A DNA stretch of 64,000 bases from Niallia circulans NBRC 13626 (GTDB lineage Bacteria; Bacillota; Bacilli; Bacillales; Cytobacillaceae), in NCBI RefSeq assembly GCF_001591585.1, contig NZ_BCVE01000015.1, forward strand, positions 1 to 64,000. Reading direction: 5' to 3'. The stretch's first letter is position 1; every line of letters begins with the position of its first letter. A model generated the notes under the pieces. It did not search any database and was not told the DNA's origin. It saw only the letters and a list, made by a program, of their open reading frames with translations. Shown piece by piece: positions 19,452 through 28,524 of this stretch. The position numbers and the translations under genes are program-made.

Positions 19452-20680
19452 CTTACTATTTCCTCCTTAAGTCCAACATTAATCGCTGCTTTATTGTCTT
19501 CTTTCCCTTTATCGCTTGTAAATATAAACAATATGGCACCAATGATTAATAACCCGCCGGCTAGATAAAATCCGAATTCTAGACTGCCAGTTTTATCAGC
19601 GAAATACCCCGTAATATATGGCGCAAATATAGAAGAAAGCATCCCGCTAAAGTTAAAGAATCCATAAACTCTTGAATACATAGACTTTGGAGTAATATCT
19701 GCCATATATGAAATTAATACTGGATCCAGCGCTAATTTTCCAAGCAAACCATATAAACATAATCCGACAATCAGCAAGGAATAATTGTCTGTATAAGGAA
19801 TTGCAAATTGACAAATTGCTCCAGCTAATGCCAGCGCGATAATGAGCGGCTTTTTACTTTTAATGCGATCAGACAAGAAGCCAAATAGAATGGCACCTGG
19901 AATGGAAGCCCAAGGCACTAAAGAAGAAATAATCCCAGTTTGGGAGGCCTCAATGTCTCTTGCTGTTTGTAAGTAATAAGGAAGCCATGTCAGCATACCG
20001 AAAAAACCATATAAGGAACAAAAGATTAAGATATATACAAAAATATGATTTTTAGTGAAAATTTTCTTCATCTCGACTTTTTCATATTCAGATTCTACTT
20101 TCTTCTCCTTATGTGAATTGTCACGAACAAATATGCCTATTAAAATAGCAACCAAAACGGTAGGAATTGCAAAAACATAAAACGGAAACTGCCAGCCTTT
20201 ATTTAATGTGTAGGTAAAATAACTGGACGACATAAATCCTAACGAAATACCAAAAGCCATTCCACTGTTAATAATGGCTGATACTAAGCCGCGATATTTC
20301 TTTGGGGTTATCGTAGAAGAGATACCATACTGTGAACCATAATAAGTACCTTCTCCTAAACCAGTAATTGCTCTCATAATTAAAAACATCGCAAACGTCG
20401 TGGAAGCACCACTTAAATAGGTACCAACGCCAAAAACGATAAAGCCAATTACTAACACCTTTACTCGCCCAAATTTATCTGCCAAAAAGCCAGTAGGGAT
20501 TTGCATAAAAGCATAGGCAGCAAAAAATACTGTAGCCATTAACCCTAGTTCGGTTTGGTTTAAGTTCCATTCTTCTCCAATGCTTCCCATGACTGGTGAT
20601 AGAATATTACGATCTGCATACATAAATACCCAGCCTAAAAAGAATAAAAAGATAACAAGGATAGGATGTGATTTTTTCAT
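19448..20680 (-). CDS. MFS transporter co-transcribed with the gamma-glutamyltransferase
   Basis: A 410-residue carrier with twelve predicted helices. The signature GFLADKFGRVKVL lies between helices 2 and 3, and a related FGFLSDRIKSKK lies in the second half. The N-terminus GWVFMYADRNILSPVM resembles the anion:cation symporter and hexuronate families, which bring in organic acids. It overlaps ggt by four bases, so the likely job is import of that enzyme's substrate. Substrate unproven. Confidence 0.85.
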   Translation of the reverse strand: MKKSHPILVIFLFFLGWVFMYADRNILSPVMGSIGEEWNLNQTELGLMATVFFAAYAFMQIPTGFLADKFGRVKVLVIGFIVFGVGTYLSGASTTFAMFLIMRAITGLGEGTYYGSQYGISSTITPKKYRGLVSAIINSGMAFGISLGFMSSSYFTYTLNKGWQFPFYVFAIPTVLVAILIGIFVRDNSHKEKKVESEYEKVEMKKIFTKNHIFVYILIFCSLYGFFGMLTWLPYYLQTARDIEASQTGIISSLVPWASIPGAILFGFLSDRIKSKKPLIIALALAGAICQFAIPYTDNYSLLIVGLCLYGLLGKLALDPVLISYMADITPKSMYSRVYGFFNFSGMLSSIFAPYITGYFADKTGSLEFGFYLAGGLLIIGAILFIFTSDKGKEDNKAAINVGLKEEIVS

Positions 20681-21030
20681 ATTGCAATCTCCTTTTCTGA
20701 ATGTTGGGACAATTGTAACATGAGTAAAATAATAAAATCTGTTTCTTGTCAGAAAGTCTCACACGATTTTTTCAATAAGAAAAAATTTTCAATTAAAACC
20801 TTTCGTATTGTTGTAATAATAATAGCAATCAATTCCATAAAGTTCTCCATAGAGACTTATAGGTTTCCAAACGAAAATGAAAACAATAAGTTTATGTAGA
20901 TTTTCCTCTCTCCTAAAGAACCAACATATAAATCCTTATCCAAGTAGGATTTTTCAATAAAAAAAGAGAAGCAGCAACATACTGATTCTCTCCTCTAAAC
21001 TCTATAAAATAACATTCTATGTGAAATTTC
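20681..21030. other. Intergenic region upstream of the MFS gene
   Basis: Holds the MFS promoter region and the gdhA terminator (20959-20992). No gene or repeat seen. Confidence 0.6.
20959..20992 (-). terminator. Terminator of gdhA
   Basis: On the minus strand AGAGAA and TTCTCT form a stem around a 15-base loop, followed by seven T. It lies about 39 bases after the gdhA stop. Confidence 0.72.
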
Positions 21031-22413
21031 TTATATAATCCCTTGTTCTATCATAGCATCCGCTACTTTAATGAAACCTGCTATATTAGCACCTGCAACT
21101 AGGTTTCCTTTCGCTGCATACTCCTCAGATGCTTGGATACTTTTACTATAAATATTTTTCATAATTGCTTGTAACTTCTTGTCTACCTCTTCTTGCGTCC
21201 AAGCTATTCGTGCACTATTTTGGGCCATTTCTAAAGCGGAGACTGCCACCCCGCCTGCATTTGCTGCTTTGGCAGGTGCAAATAATACTTTATGCTCGAT
21301 AAAGGTATCGACTGCTTCAAGAGTAGAAGGCATATTTGCCCCCTCGCCTATTGCTTTTACTCCATTGGCAATTAATTTTTCAGCTGATTCTTTATTCAGT
21401 TCATTTTGTGTTGCACATGGCAGGGCAATATCACATGGAATCGTCCAAATACCTGTGTATCCTTCTTCGTAGATAGCATCAGGATGTCTATTCACATATT
21501 CATAGATTCTTTTGTTTTCCACTTCTTTTAATTGTTTCACTGTATCAAGGTTTATTCCATTTGGATCATACACATAACCGCCGGAATCGCTGCAAGCAAT
21601 CACTTTAGCCCCTAACTGTATCGCTTTCTCCATCGCATAAATCGATACATTTCCCGAACCAGAAACTACTACCGTATTGTCTTCAAAACCTAGTCCCTGA
21701 CTTTTCAGCATTTCTTCCACAAAGTACACTAAGCCATATCCAGTTGCTTCTTTTCTCCCTAAGCTTCCACCATATCCGATTCCTTTTCCAGTTAAGACAC
21801 CTGCTTCATAAGCACCTTTTAATCGTTTATATTGTCCAAACATATAGCCAATTTCTCTTGCTCCTACTCCGATATCTCCAGCAGGCACATCGATATCCGG
21901 ACCGATATGCTTACTAAGTTCAGTCATAAAGCTTTGACAAAAACGCATTATTTCGAAATCGGATTTCCCCTTCGGATCAAAGTCAGAACCGCCCTTTCCG
22001 CCGCCTATGGGCTGACCGGTTAATGAGTTTTTAAAGATTTGCTCAAATCCAAGAAATTTAATAATACTGGCATTAACAGAAGAATGAAATCTTAGTCCTC
22101 CTTTATATGGTCCAATTGCATTATTAAATTGGACACGATAGCCGCGGTTTACTTTTATATTTCCATTATCGTCTACCCAAGGGACTTTAAAGCTAATTAG
22201 TCGATCTGGCTCAAGCATTCTTTCTAATACAGCATGTTTAATATATGTTGGATTTTTTTCAAGTACAGGAACTAAAGAATCGAGGACTTCTTTAACTGCC
22301 TGCTGGAACTCCTTTTCGTGAGGATTACGTTCTTTCACTTGATTTATTAATTGATTAATGTAATCTTTCACCGTTTGTGTTTGAAATTCTTCTTTTTTAT
22401 CCAGCACTTTCAT
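21031..22413 (-). CDS. gdhA: NADP-specific glutamate dehydrogenase
   Basis: A 460-residue hexameric-type GDH that makes glutamate from 2-oxoglutarate and ammonium. Visible: RVQFNNAIGPYKGGLRFH, GGGKGGSDFDPKGKSD with the catalytic lysine region, DVPAGDIGVGAREIGYM, and the nucleotide-binding SGSGNVSIYA. Length and motifs fit the NADP-dependent anabolic type rather than RocG/GudB of about 424 residues. Divergent from a GltC-like LysR gene, the likely regulator. It could use ammonium made by the nitrite reductase encoded 8 kb away. Confidence 0.93.
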   Translation of the reverse strand: MKVLDKKEEFQTQTVKDYINQLINQVKERNPHEKEFQQAVKEVLDSLVPVLEKNPTYIKHAVLERMLEPDRLISFKVPWVDDNGNIKVNRGYRVQFNNAIGPYKGGLRFHSSVNASIIKFLGFEQIFKNSLTGQPIGGGKGGSDFDPKGKSDFEIMRFCQSFMTELSKHIGPDIDVPAGDIGVGAREIGYMFGQYKRLKGAYEAGVLTGKGIGYGGSLGRKEATGYGLVYFVEEMLKSQGLGFEDNTVVVSGSGNVSIYAMEKAIQLGAKVIACSDSGGYVYDPNGINLDTVKQLKEVENKRIYEYVNRHPDAIYEEGYTGIWTIPCDIALPCATQNELNKESAEKLIANGVKAIGEGANMPSTLEAVDTFIEHKVLFAPAKAANAGGVAVSALEMAQNSARIAWTQEEVDKKLQAIMKNIYSKSIQASEEYAAKGNLVAGANIAGFIKVADAMIEQGII

Positions 22414-22521
22414 CCTTTTTCAGCCCCTATAATAAATTAATGTTAGAATATTCTCTTTTCTAAAAGTTGTTTTTATTTTATAATTTTATAATTAATAGGT
22501 ACAATACTAATTTCGGATTGA

Positions 22522-22544
22522 ATTCATGCGTTAAACGCATGAAT
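22522..22544. promoter_or_regulatory. Perfect 23-bp palindrome between gdhA and the LysR gene
   Basis: Two 11-bp arms (ATTCATGCGTT and AACGCATGAAT) flank one base. It ends 16 bases before the likely LysR start and about 109 bases before the gdhA start. Probably the operator for the LysR protein, acting on its own gene and on gdhA. It does not match the ATCTC-N5-GAGAT box of GltC. Confidence 0.7.
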
Positions 22545-22560
22545 GGAAAAGAGTGCAGAC

Positions 22561-23472
22561 ATGGAAATAAGACAAATACAGTATTTTTTGGAAGCTGCCA
22601 AAAGGGAACATATTACAGAAGCTGCCGATGCTTTGCATGTGGCCCAATCCTCTGTAAGTCGACAAATTTTCAATTTAGAAGCAGAATTAGGGGTCGAGCT
22701 TTTTATCCGTGAAGGAAGAAGCGTGAAGTTAACACCCCTTGGAAGAGTTTTTTTTGAGCGAATGAAACAAATATGGAGTATGATGGAAGACGCCAAAAGA
22801 GAAGTGGAGGAATCCCTTGATCCGGAAAAAGGGACAGTTAGAATTGCCTTTCCTATCAGTATGGCTGCTCATACGCTTCCCTCTATCATCTATTCTTTTC
22901 GTACCCGATATCCAGAAGCAAAATTCCATATGAGCAACGCCCTGTATTATGACCTTATCGATGGAGTTATTAATGGAGAATTTAATTTGGCAATGATTGC
23001 GCCAATGCCAAACCGAGAAAAGGAGGATAAAATTAACGGTGCTACATTATTTACAGAAAATATTGTTGCCCTACTTCCTCTTCATCATCCATTGAGCAAT
23101 CAAAAAGAGTTACAGCTAAAAGATTTAAAGAATGATCCCTTCTGTGTCTTACCAGAAGGATTCGTATTCAGGGACCAAGTGGTTAAAGCATGTCATGATG
23201 CAGGATTTTCTCCACAGATTGCATTTGAAGGAAAAGACATAGATGCACTGAAAGGATTAGTATCTGCCGGGTTAGGAGTAGCCTTGATGCCAGAAATGAC
23301 ATTGGTGGATAACACACCACGTTCTACTTGCGTCATTCCCCTTTCAGATGTTAATCTGACGAGAACCGTTGGGGTTATTTATCCAAGTCATCGCAAACTA
23401 CTTCCAACAGAATCACTATTTTACCAATTTCTCTTAGAGACATACGAAAGATTGAATGAGTTTAAAAAGTAA
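22561..23472 (+). CDS. LysR-family regulator, GltC-like
   Basis: A 303-residue LysR protein. The N-terminal helix-turn-helix is in REHITEAADALHVAQSSVSRQ, followed by LGVELFIREGRSVKLTPLG; the effector domain includes GLVSAGLGVALMPEMT. Overall it resembles GltC, the glutamate synthase activator of Bacillus subtilis, but here it is paired divergently with gdhA. ATG 22561 is preferred: AAAAGAG is 8 bases upstream, while the ATG at 22543 lies inside the palindrome and has no ribosome site. A terminator follows. Regulation of gdhA is inferred. Confidence 0.85.
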   Translation: MEIRQIQYFLEAAKREHITEAADALHVAQSSVSRQIFNLEAELGVELFIREGRSVKLTPLGRVFFERMKQIWSMMEDAKREVEESLDPEKGTVRIAFPISMAAHTLPSIIYSFRTRYPEAKFHMSNALYYDLIDGVINGEFNLAMIAPMPNREKEDKINGATLFTENIVALLPLHHPLSNQKELQLKDLKNDPFCVLPEGFVFRDQVVKACHDAGFSPQIAFEGKDIDALKGLVSAGLGVALMPEMTLVDNTPRSTCVIPLSDVNLTRTVGVIYPSHRKLLPTESLFYQFLLETYERLNEFKK

Positions 23473-23482
23473 ACAGCCAAAA

Positions 23483-23518
23483 AGGGTGTCAAAGCATATC
23501 AGCTGTGACACTCTTTTT
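23483..23518 (+). terminator. Terminator of the LysR gene
   Basis: AGGGTGTCA pairs with TGACACTCT, followed by TTTTT. It starts 11 bases after the stop. Confidence 0.85.
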
Positions 23519-23930
23519 ACATTAAATCAGCAATTAACATCCCAAAATGCAAACGGAAGATGCTCCTTAGTTATCCAATCTCATAAATGAACATTTAATT
23601 TTCCTTATTTTGACTTGAATGTAACGAAATAATAGATAGTATGACAATATTTAATGATAATTACCTAAATTTCGTAATGAAGATATAGTCCCTAGTGCCA
23701 TCGATTCAATTTTGTTCTTTTTGTTATCGTTTCCACTATCATTAGTAAGCGATGCCATTCAGCGGTTTAATGGATAAAACGCCAAAAATATCTCCTAGCT
23801 TTCTTTCCATCTATGTATATTGACTTATTTGTAAAAAAAGATTTAGATTTAAAGAAATGGTTTATTGAGTACTACTAAATTTTTTTAAGGCTAGATAATG
23901 ATATTAATGGAAAGAAAGGAACTTCTTAAT
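23519..23930. other. Intergenic region before the first YesM-type kinase
   Basis: AT-rich. A weak catabolite-site candidate, TGTTATCGTTTCCA at 23722-23735, differs from the cre consensus at two positions. No other feature is seen; the promoter of the kinase operon must be here. Confidence 0.4.
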
Positions 23931-25682
23931 ATGAAAAGCATTCAAAGCCGTTTATTTTTTATGCTTCTTGCTTTCATTATCCTGCCCTATTTTTTAACGG
24001 TTTTAATTATTTATGGATATACAAAGGATAGTGTCGAACAGCATGAACTGCAAAACAGCAAAGAACAATTAGATAAATTATCCAAAGAACTAGAACAATA
24101 TTTTAACGATATGATTAACCTTCCCTATATTTTATATAGAAATCCAGACTTTTTTCGGATTTTCACTAATGGCTATGAAGATTCCATTTATTTTAATCCA
24201 ATTGCTATGGAAGAAAATATTGAAACTTTTTTCCTGATGCGTTCCGAAATCCGCCAAATTCGTTTTTATTTGGATAAGAATAAAGAATCATTCACTATTT
24301 ATAATGGGATGATCAGCGCAAGAAAACCGCAAAATGATTTTATGAAGCTAGACTCCATGCAAGAGCTGATTCATTCAAATTCACGTTTTTTAATAGAGCC
24401 TCCCCATACGATTGGAAACTATAATAATGCCGCGATTATACCTGAATCAGACAAAACAGAGGTTATGACTATCCATCATAAAATATTGGATCCTCTATCC
24501 AAAGAATTTCTTGGGGTTATTACAATTGATATGGATCTAGACAAGTATGCACAGATTTGCAGGAATCTATTACAGGAGAAAGGTGATTCCATTTATCTTC
24601 TTAATGAACATGATATTGTAATGTATACAAATGTTCATTCCCTAATAGGAAAAACAGCAGATGAGAAATTCCTTCATGCCAGCCAGGATAAAAGCAATGA
24701 TATTATCTTATCTAAAACATTATCAAAACCACTTCATCAGTGGAAAATCGTAAAGGTGACACCTAGTGATAGATTATTTTATGATGCTAGACAAACCGCT
24801 TACACCAACATACTGGTTGGGATAGGGGTGGGGGTACTAGGACTATTAATGATCAGCATCCTTGCCTATTATATATCACGTCCTATTAAAGTGCTCAGCC
24901 AAAAGGTGCTTTCTATTAAAGGAGGAAATTTAAATATTCCTTTTACCGACAACCGCGAAGACGAAATTGGTCATCTAGAAAAGCATATGAAAGAAATGTT
25001 GGAGCGTATAAATCTCCATATTGATCGGGAATACAAATTGGAGATTGAGAATAGAAAAAATCAATTACGAGCACTTAAATCTCAAGTGAATCCTCACTTT
25101 CTATTTAATGCTCTTCAATCCATTGGAGCAGTTGCGCTGCAAAATAACTCTCCTAAAATCTATCAGCTTGTAACATCCTTATCAAAAATGATGAGATACT
25201 CTATCCGAGCAGATCAGTGGGTTCTAATTCGTGAAGAACTGGATTATATAAAAGCATACTTAACACTGCAACGGGAACGTTTTGGCAGTAAGCTAAACTA
25301 CTCTATTCAGATAAGTGAAGCAATCCAAGGGATAAAAATCCCTAGTATGATACTCCAACCACTAGTAGAGAACTATTTTAAACATTGCTATGAACAAGGC
25401 TATTTTGATTCTTCTTTAAACATAACAGGCGAAATTAAAGAGGATTTTTTATATCTAATTGTTGAAAATGACTACTCAAGTTTATCAGCAGAAGAGCTGG
25501 AGACTATAAGGAGTAATATCTATCGTGCTCCTTATGCTGGCGAATTTTCTCACGAGCATATTGGTTTAAAAAATATACATGACCGTCTTCTTCTAAACTA
25601 CGAATCAAAAGCAGGTTTAGAGATAGCTACAAACGAGAGACAAGGATTTATCGTAAAGCTATATATCCCGATGCAAAATTAA
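23931..25682 (+). CDS. Sensor histidine kinase, YesM type, with degenerate ATP site
   Basis: A 583-residue membrane kinase: helix near the N-terminus (about 10-30), an extracellular sensor region, a second helix (about 293-315), HAMP, then the His_kinase module with phosphorylation His389 in QVNPHFLFNALQS and HATPase region. N-box LVENYFKHC is recognisable and G2 is HIGLKNIHDRL, but the G1 box reads ENDYSS instead of DNGxG. ATG 23931 has AAAGGA 10 bases upstream; the ATG 33 bases earlier has none. Followed by its response regulator and a sugar-binding lipoprotein, then levansucrase, so it probably senses an extracellular sugar. Confidence 0.88.
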   Translation: MKSIQSRLFFMLLAFIILPYFLTVLIIYGYTKDSVEQHELQNSKEQLDKLSKELEQYFNDMINLPYILYRNPDFFRIFTNGYEDSIYFNPIAMEENIETFFLMRSEIRQIRFYLDKNKESFTIYNGMISARKPQNDFMKLDSMQELIHSNSRFLIEPPHTIGNYNNAAIIPESDKTEVMTIHHKILDPLSKEFLGVITIDMDLDKYAQICRNLLQEKGDSIYLLNEHDIVMYTNVHSLIGKTADEKFLHASQDKSNDIILSKTLSKPLHQWKIVKVTPSDRLFYDARQTAYTNILVGIGVGVLGLLMISILAYYISRPIKVLSQKVLSIKGGNLNIPFTDNREDEIGHLEKHMKEMLERINLHIDREYKLEIENRKNQLRALKSQVNPHFLFNALQSIGAVALQNNSPKIYQLVTSLSKMMRYSIRADQWVLIREELDYIKAYLTLQRERFGSKLNYSIQISEAIQGIKIPSMILQPLVENYFKHCYEQGYFDSSLNITGEIKEDFLYLIVENDYSSLSAEELETIRSNIYRAPYAGEFSHEHIGLKNIHDRLLLNYESKAGLEIATNERQGFIVKLYIPMQN

Positions 25683-25732
25683 ATAGATGGTTCATCATTG
25701 CGAACCATTCTTTTCGAGGAGGCTCATTCAAT

Positions 25733-26890
25733 TTGAAAGTTCTTATTATAGACGACGAAATTAATGTACGATATGTTATTCGCTATATTGGTGAATGGAA
25801 AAAACACGGAATTACGACCATCTTAGAAGCTAGCAATGGAGAAGAAGCAATAAAAATCATCAAAAAACAAAAACCAGAAATTATCTTTACAGATGTGAAG
25901 ATGCCGAAAATGGATGGAATAGAAATAATTGAGTGGCTAGATTCCATTTCCTATCCTGGTAAGGTTATTCTGATTACAGGATTTGACGATTATACCTATA
26001 TGCGAAAAGCAATCCAGTGCAGCAGCTTTGATTATTTATTAAAACCGATTGAAGCTGAATCTTTAAACAATACTCTATCAAAAGCAGTACAATCATGGAT
26101 AACCGAGAATAAAGATGCAGGTGTTTTAGAAGACGCCAAAAGACTGCGCTTGAATCAATTGGCTACACAAGCCTGTATGGGAGAAGAATTTGACTTAATA
26201 GAGCTTGCTTCTAGTCTTCCCGATACAGTTGAGTATGAACTAACGCTTATTTCTTTTTATCAGATGCACCATTCTGAGCCATATATCCAATTACTTGCCG
26301 ATCAACTTATCGAAAAAGGAATAGGAAATGCTTTTACCCTTCAACATGATCATAGCCTTTGCTTAGTAATTACCACTAGCCAACAATGGCTGTCTGTTGA
26401 AGAATGGATTATTCAGCAATTCGATATCCCTATCCGAATCGTAAATGGAATGTCCCTTCTATCGTTAGGAAAAATCCATGAGTCTTATCAATCGATGCAA
26501 AAGGCAGTGGAAGAACAAAATTACCGGACGATTCACCGTTTAAATGATATAGACGATGCCAAGCGAATGCAGGATATTGTTTCATATGTGGATACTTATT
26601 ATATGGAAGAATTAAGTTTAGAAAAACTTTCTAATCGATTTTTCTTAAGTCGCGAGCATATCTCTAGAAAATTCAAACAGCAAACAGGCATGCCTTTATC
26701 CAAATATATTATGAAACTGAGAATCGAGAGAGCTAAATACTTGCTTCGGGAAAAAGATGAAAACATTTATGCAATTGCTTTATTACTCGGTTATCAAGAT
26801 GAAAAGTACTTTTCAAAATTATTTAAAAAAATGGTTGGCTTAACGCCATTTGAGTACAGAAACTGTCAAAAAACGTTGGACGCAAAGTAG
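25733..26890 (+). CDS. Response regulator with AraC-type DNA-binding domain, YesN type
   Basis: A 385-residue protein. The receiver domain has acidic DD at 7-8, phosphorylation Asp54 in IFTDVKMPKMDG and the conserved Lys in LLKPI. A linker of about 150 residues leads to two AraC helix-turn-helix motifs, SNRFFLSREHISRKFKQQTG and AIALLLGYQDEKYFSKLFKK. TTG start at 25733 after GAGGAGG. It lies 50 bases after its kinase gene. Likely targets are the binding protein gene and possibly sacB-levB; this is inference from position. Confidence 0.9.
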   Translation: MKVLIIDDEINVRYVIRYIGEWKKHGITTILEASNGEEAIKIIKKQKPEIIFTDVKMPKMDGIEIIEWLDSISYPGKVILITGFDDYTYMRKAIQCSSFDYLLKPIEAESLNNTLSKAVQSWITENKDAGVLEDAKRLRLNQLATQACMGEEFDLIELASSLPDTVEYELTLISFYQMHHSEPYIQLLADQLIEKGIGNAFTLQHDHSLCLVITTSQQWLSVEEWIIQQFDIPIRIVNGMSLLSLGKIHESYQSMQKAVEEQNYRTIHRLNDIDDAKRMQDIVSYVDTYYMEELSLEKLSNRFFLSREHISRKFKQQTGMPLSKYIMKLRIERAKYLLREKDENIYAIALLLGYQDEKYFSKLFKKMVGLTPFEYRNCQKTLDAK

Positions 26891-26937
26891 ATACCACCAT
26901 CAATAATAAATGAGAGTGAAATAGCAGGAGTGAAATT

Positions 26938-28224
26938 ATGACAAAGTGGACATTCACATGGCTTATTGCAGGATTGTTGATTGTTGCACTTTCAGCTTGT
27001 CAGCCAAAATCAGAAGAAGACTCAAGCGAAAGAAAAACAGCCGATGAACGCATCACACTAACTATCCGAAATCCAAAAGTAGAAATTTCTACCCAATTTG
27101 AAGAAATGGTGATGGCATATGAACGCGAACATCCAAATATAGATATTCAGGTTCACACTGTAGGTGGTGCTGCTGATGATCTTGCTGATTTGAAAGCCCA
27201 AATTGCAGCGGATAATGGTCCTGATATTTTTACAAATACTGGGTATGACAATGTGAAAATATGGAGTGACTATTTAGAAGATCTTTCCGATCAACCATGG
27301 ATTCCTCATGCGTACAAAGACACCTTGAAACCAGTAACAATGGATGGCAAAGTGTATGGAATGCCCCTTAATATCGAAGGATATGGATTCATATATAACA
27401 AAGATTTATTTCATAAGGCAGGAATTCATACGCTTCCTAGAACATTATCTGAGTTACAGGCTACAGCACAAACATTAGAAGAATCCGGTATTACGCCCTT
27501 TGCAACTGGATATTATGAAGAATGGAAGCTTGGCGATCATCTCTTAAATATTGCATTTGCACAACAAGATGATCCTGAAGCATTTATTGACCAACTAAAC
27601 AAAGGAACCACAAAAATTACGAACAATCAAAAATTCTTAGATATTATTTCTTTACTTGATACTACCATCAAATATGGAAACCACAATCCCCTAACAACAG
27701 ACTATAATACAGAAGTTGATCTCTTCGCTTCGGGAAAAGCTGCGATGATTCAACAAGGCAATTGGATTCAGCCAATGATTGATCAGCAATCTCCGAACAT
27801 GAACATTGGATTTCTGCCGATTCCTATTAACGAGGAACCAGCTGATGCAATCGCTGTTAACGTTTCTAATTATTGGGTAGTAAACAAGCAATCATCTGCT
27901 GAAAAGAAGAAAGCAGCCAAAAATTTTCTAAACTGGATGGTATTTTCAGAGCAAGGAAAGTCCTTTATGACGGAACAATTTAAATTCATTCCAGCTTTTG
28001 ACCATATAGAGGCACACCATCTAGGACCGCTTGCAAAGGAAATTATGAACTACTATCAGACAGGAAAAACCCTTAGAGCCAACTGGTTTGCCTTTCCTAA
28101 TAGTGCACGAGAAGAATTTGGATTAGCTATGCAATTATACGTGGGCAAACAGCTAAATCGAGATCAATTGCTGCAGGAATTTCAAAAATCTTGGGAAAAG
28201 GCTGCCGCTTCATCTTCCCACTAA
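26938..28224 (+). CDS. Extracellular sugar-binding lipoprotein, orphan ABC component
   Basis: A 428-residue family 1 solute-binding protein. Lipoprotein signal with lipobox ending LSAC (Cys21), then the fold typical of oligosaccharide binders, with NIEGYGFIYNKDLF and AIAVNVSNYWVVNKQS. Usually the order kinase-regulator-binding protein continues with two permease genes; here a terminator follows at once and the permeases are missing. It may present sugar to the adjacent sensor kinase or work with permeases encoded elsewhere, for example at 38417-40302. Confidence 0.88.
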   Translation: MTKWTFTWLIAGLLIVALSACQPKSEEDSSERKTADERITLTIRNPKVEISTQFEEMVMAYEREHPNIDIQVHTVGGAADDLADLKAQIAADNGPDIFTNTGYDNVKIWSDYLEDLSDQPWIPHAYKDTLKPVTMDGKVYGMPLNIEGYGFIYNKDLFHKAGIHTLPRTLSELQATAQTLEESGITPFATGYYEEWKLGDHLLNIAFAQQDDPEAFIDQLNKGTTKITNNQKFLDIISLLDTTIKYGNHNPLTTDYNTEVDLFASGKAAMIQQGNWIQPMIDQQSPNMNIGFLPIPINEEPADAIAVNVSNYWVVNKQSSAEKKKAAKNFLNWMVFSEQGKSFMTEQFKFIPAFDHIEAHHLGPLAKEIMNYYQTGKTLRANWFAFPNSAREEFGLAMQLYVGKQLNRDQLLQEFQKSWEKAAASSSH

Positions 28225-28237
28225 TTCCCGCCTTCTA

Positions 28238-28267
28238 ATCGCTCCCTTTTGCAGGGAGCGATTTTTT
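28238..28267 (+). terminator. Terminator after the orphan binding-protein gene
   Basis: ATCGCTCCC pairs perfectly with GGGAGCGAT and is followed by TTTTTT. It separates the sensor operon from sacB. Confidence 0.92.
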
Positions 28268-28524
28268 GGTTTTACAAGAAATCATTCTCTCTATTTGAAA
28301 TAAGGAAGAAGGTCCCGTTCTTCTATTATATCCTCTAGTATATTCGATTTATCTTATATCAATATAAGACTAGATTTCTATCAATCTATGCCATATGCGC
28401 AGAAACCAGATTAACCTATAATTTTATTAGAAACACGGTGTATTTGCTGCTTTGTTTTTATAAATCAGCAGTTCTACCCTGTCCTTATCTTTTGTTTCAT
28501 CTAACACATTCTAGGAGGTAAACC
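28268..28524. promoter_or_regulatory. Leader and promoter region of sacB
   Basis: AT-rich upstream region. I looked for the ribonucleic antiterminator plus terminator that SacY uses on sacB of Bacillus subtilis and did not find it; only a short GCTG/CAGC stem is present near 28448-28475. Control of sacB is therefore likely different here, perhaps by the YesN-type regulator. Confidence 0.45.

Noticed and set aside
24800-24860. GTTGGGATAGGGGTGGGGGT stretch as a G-rich element
   Set aside because: It is coding sequence for a Gly/Val-rich membrane helix of the kinase.
28268-28524. SacY-type antiterminator before sacB
   Set aside because: I looked for the conserved antiterminator half-sites and an overlapping terminator and saw only a weak short stem.
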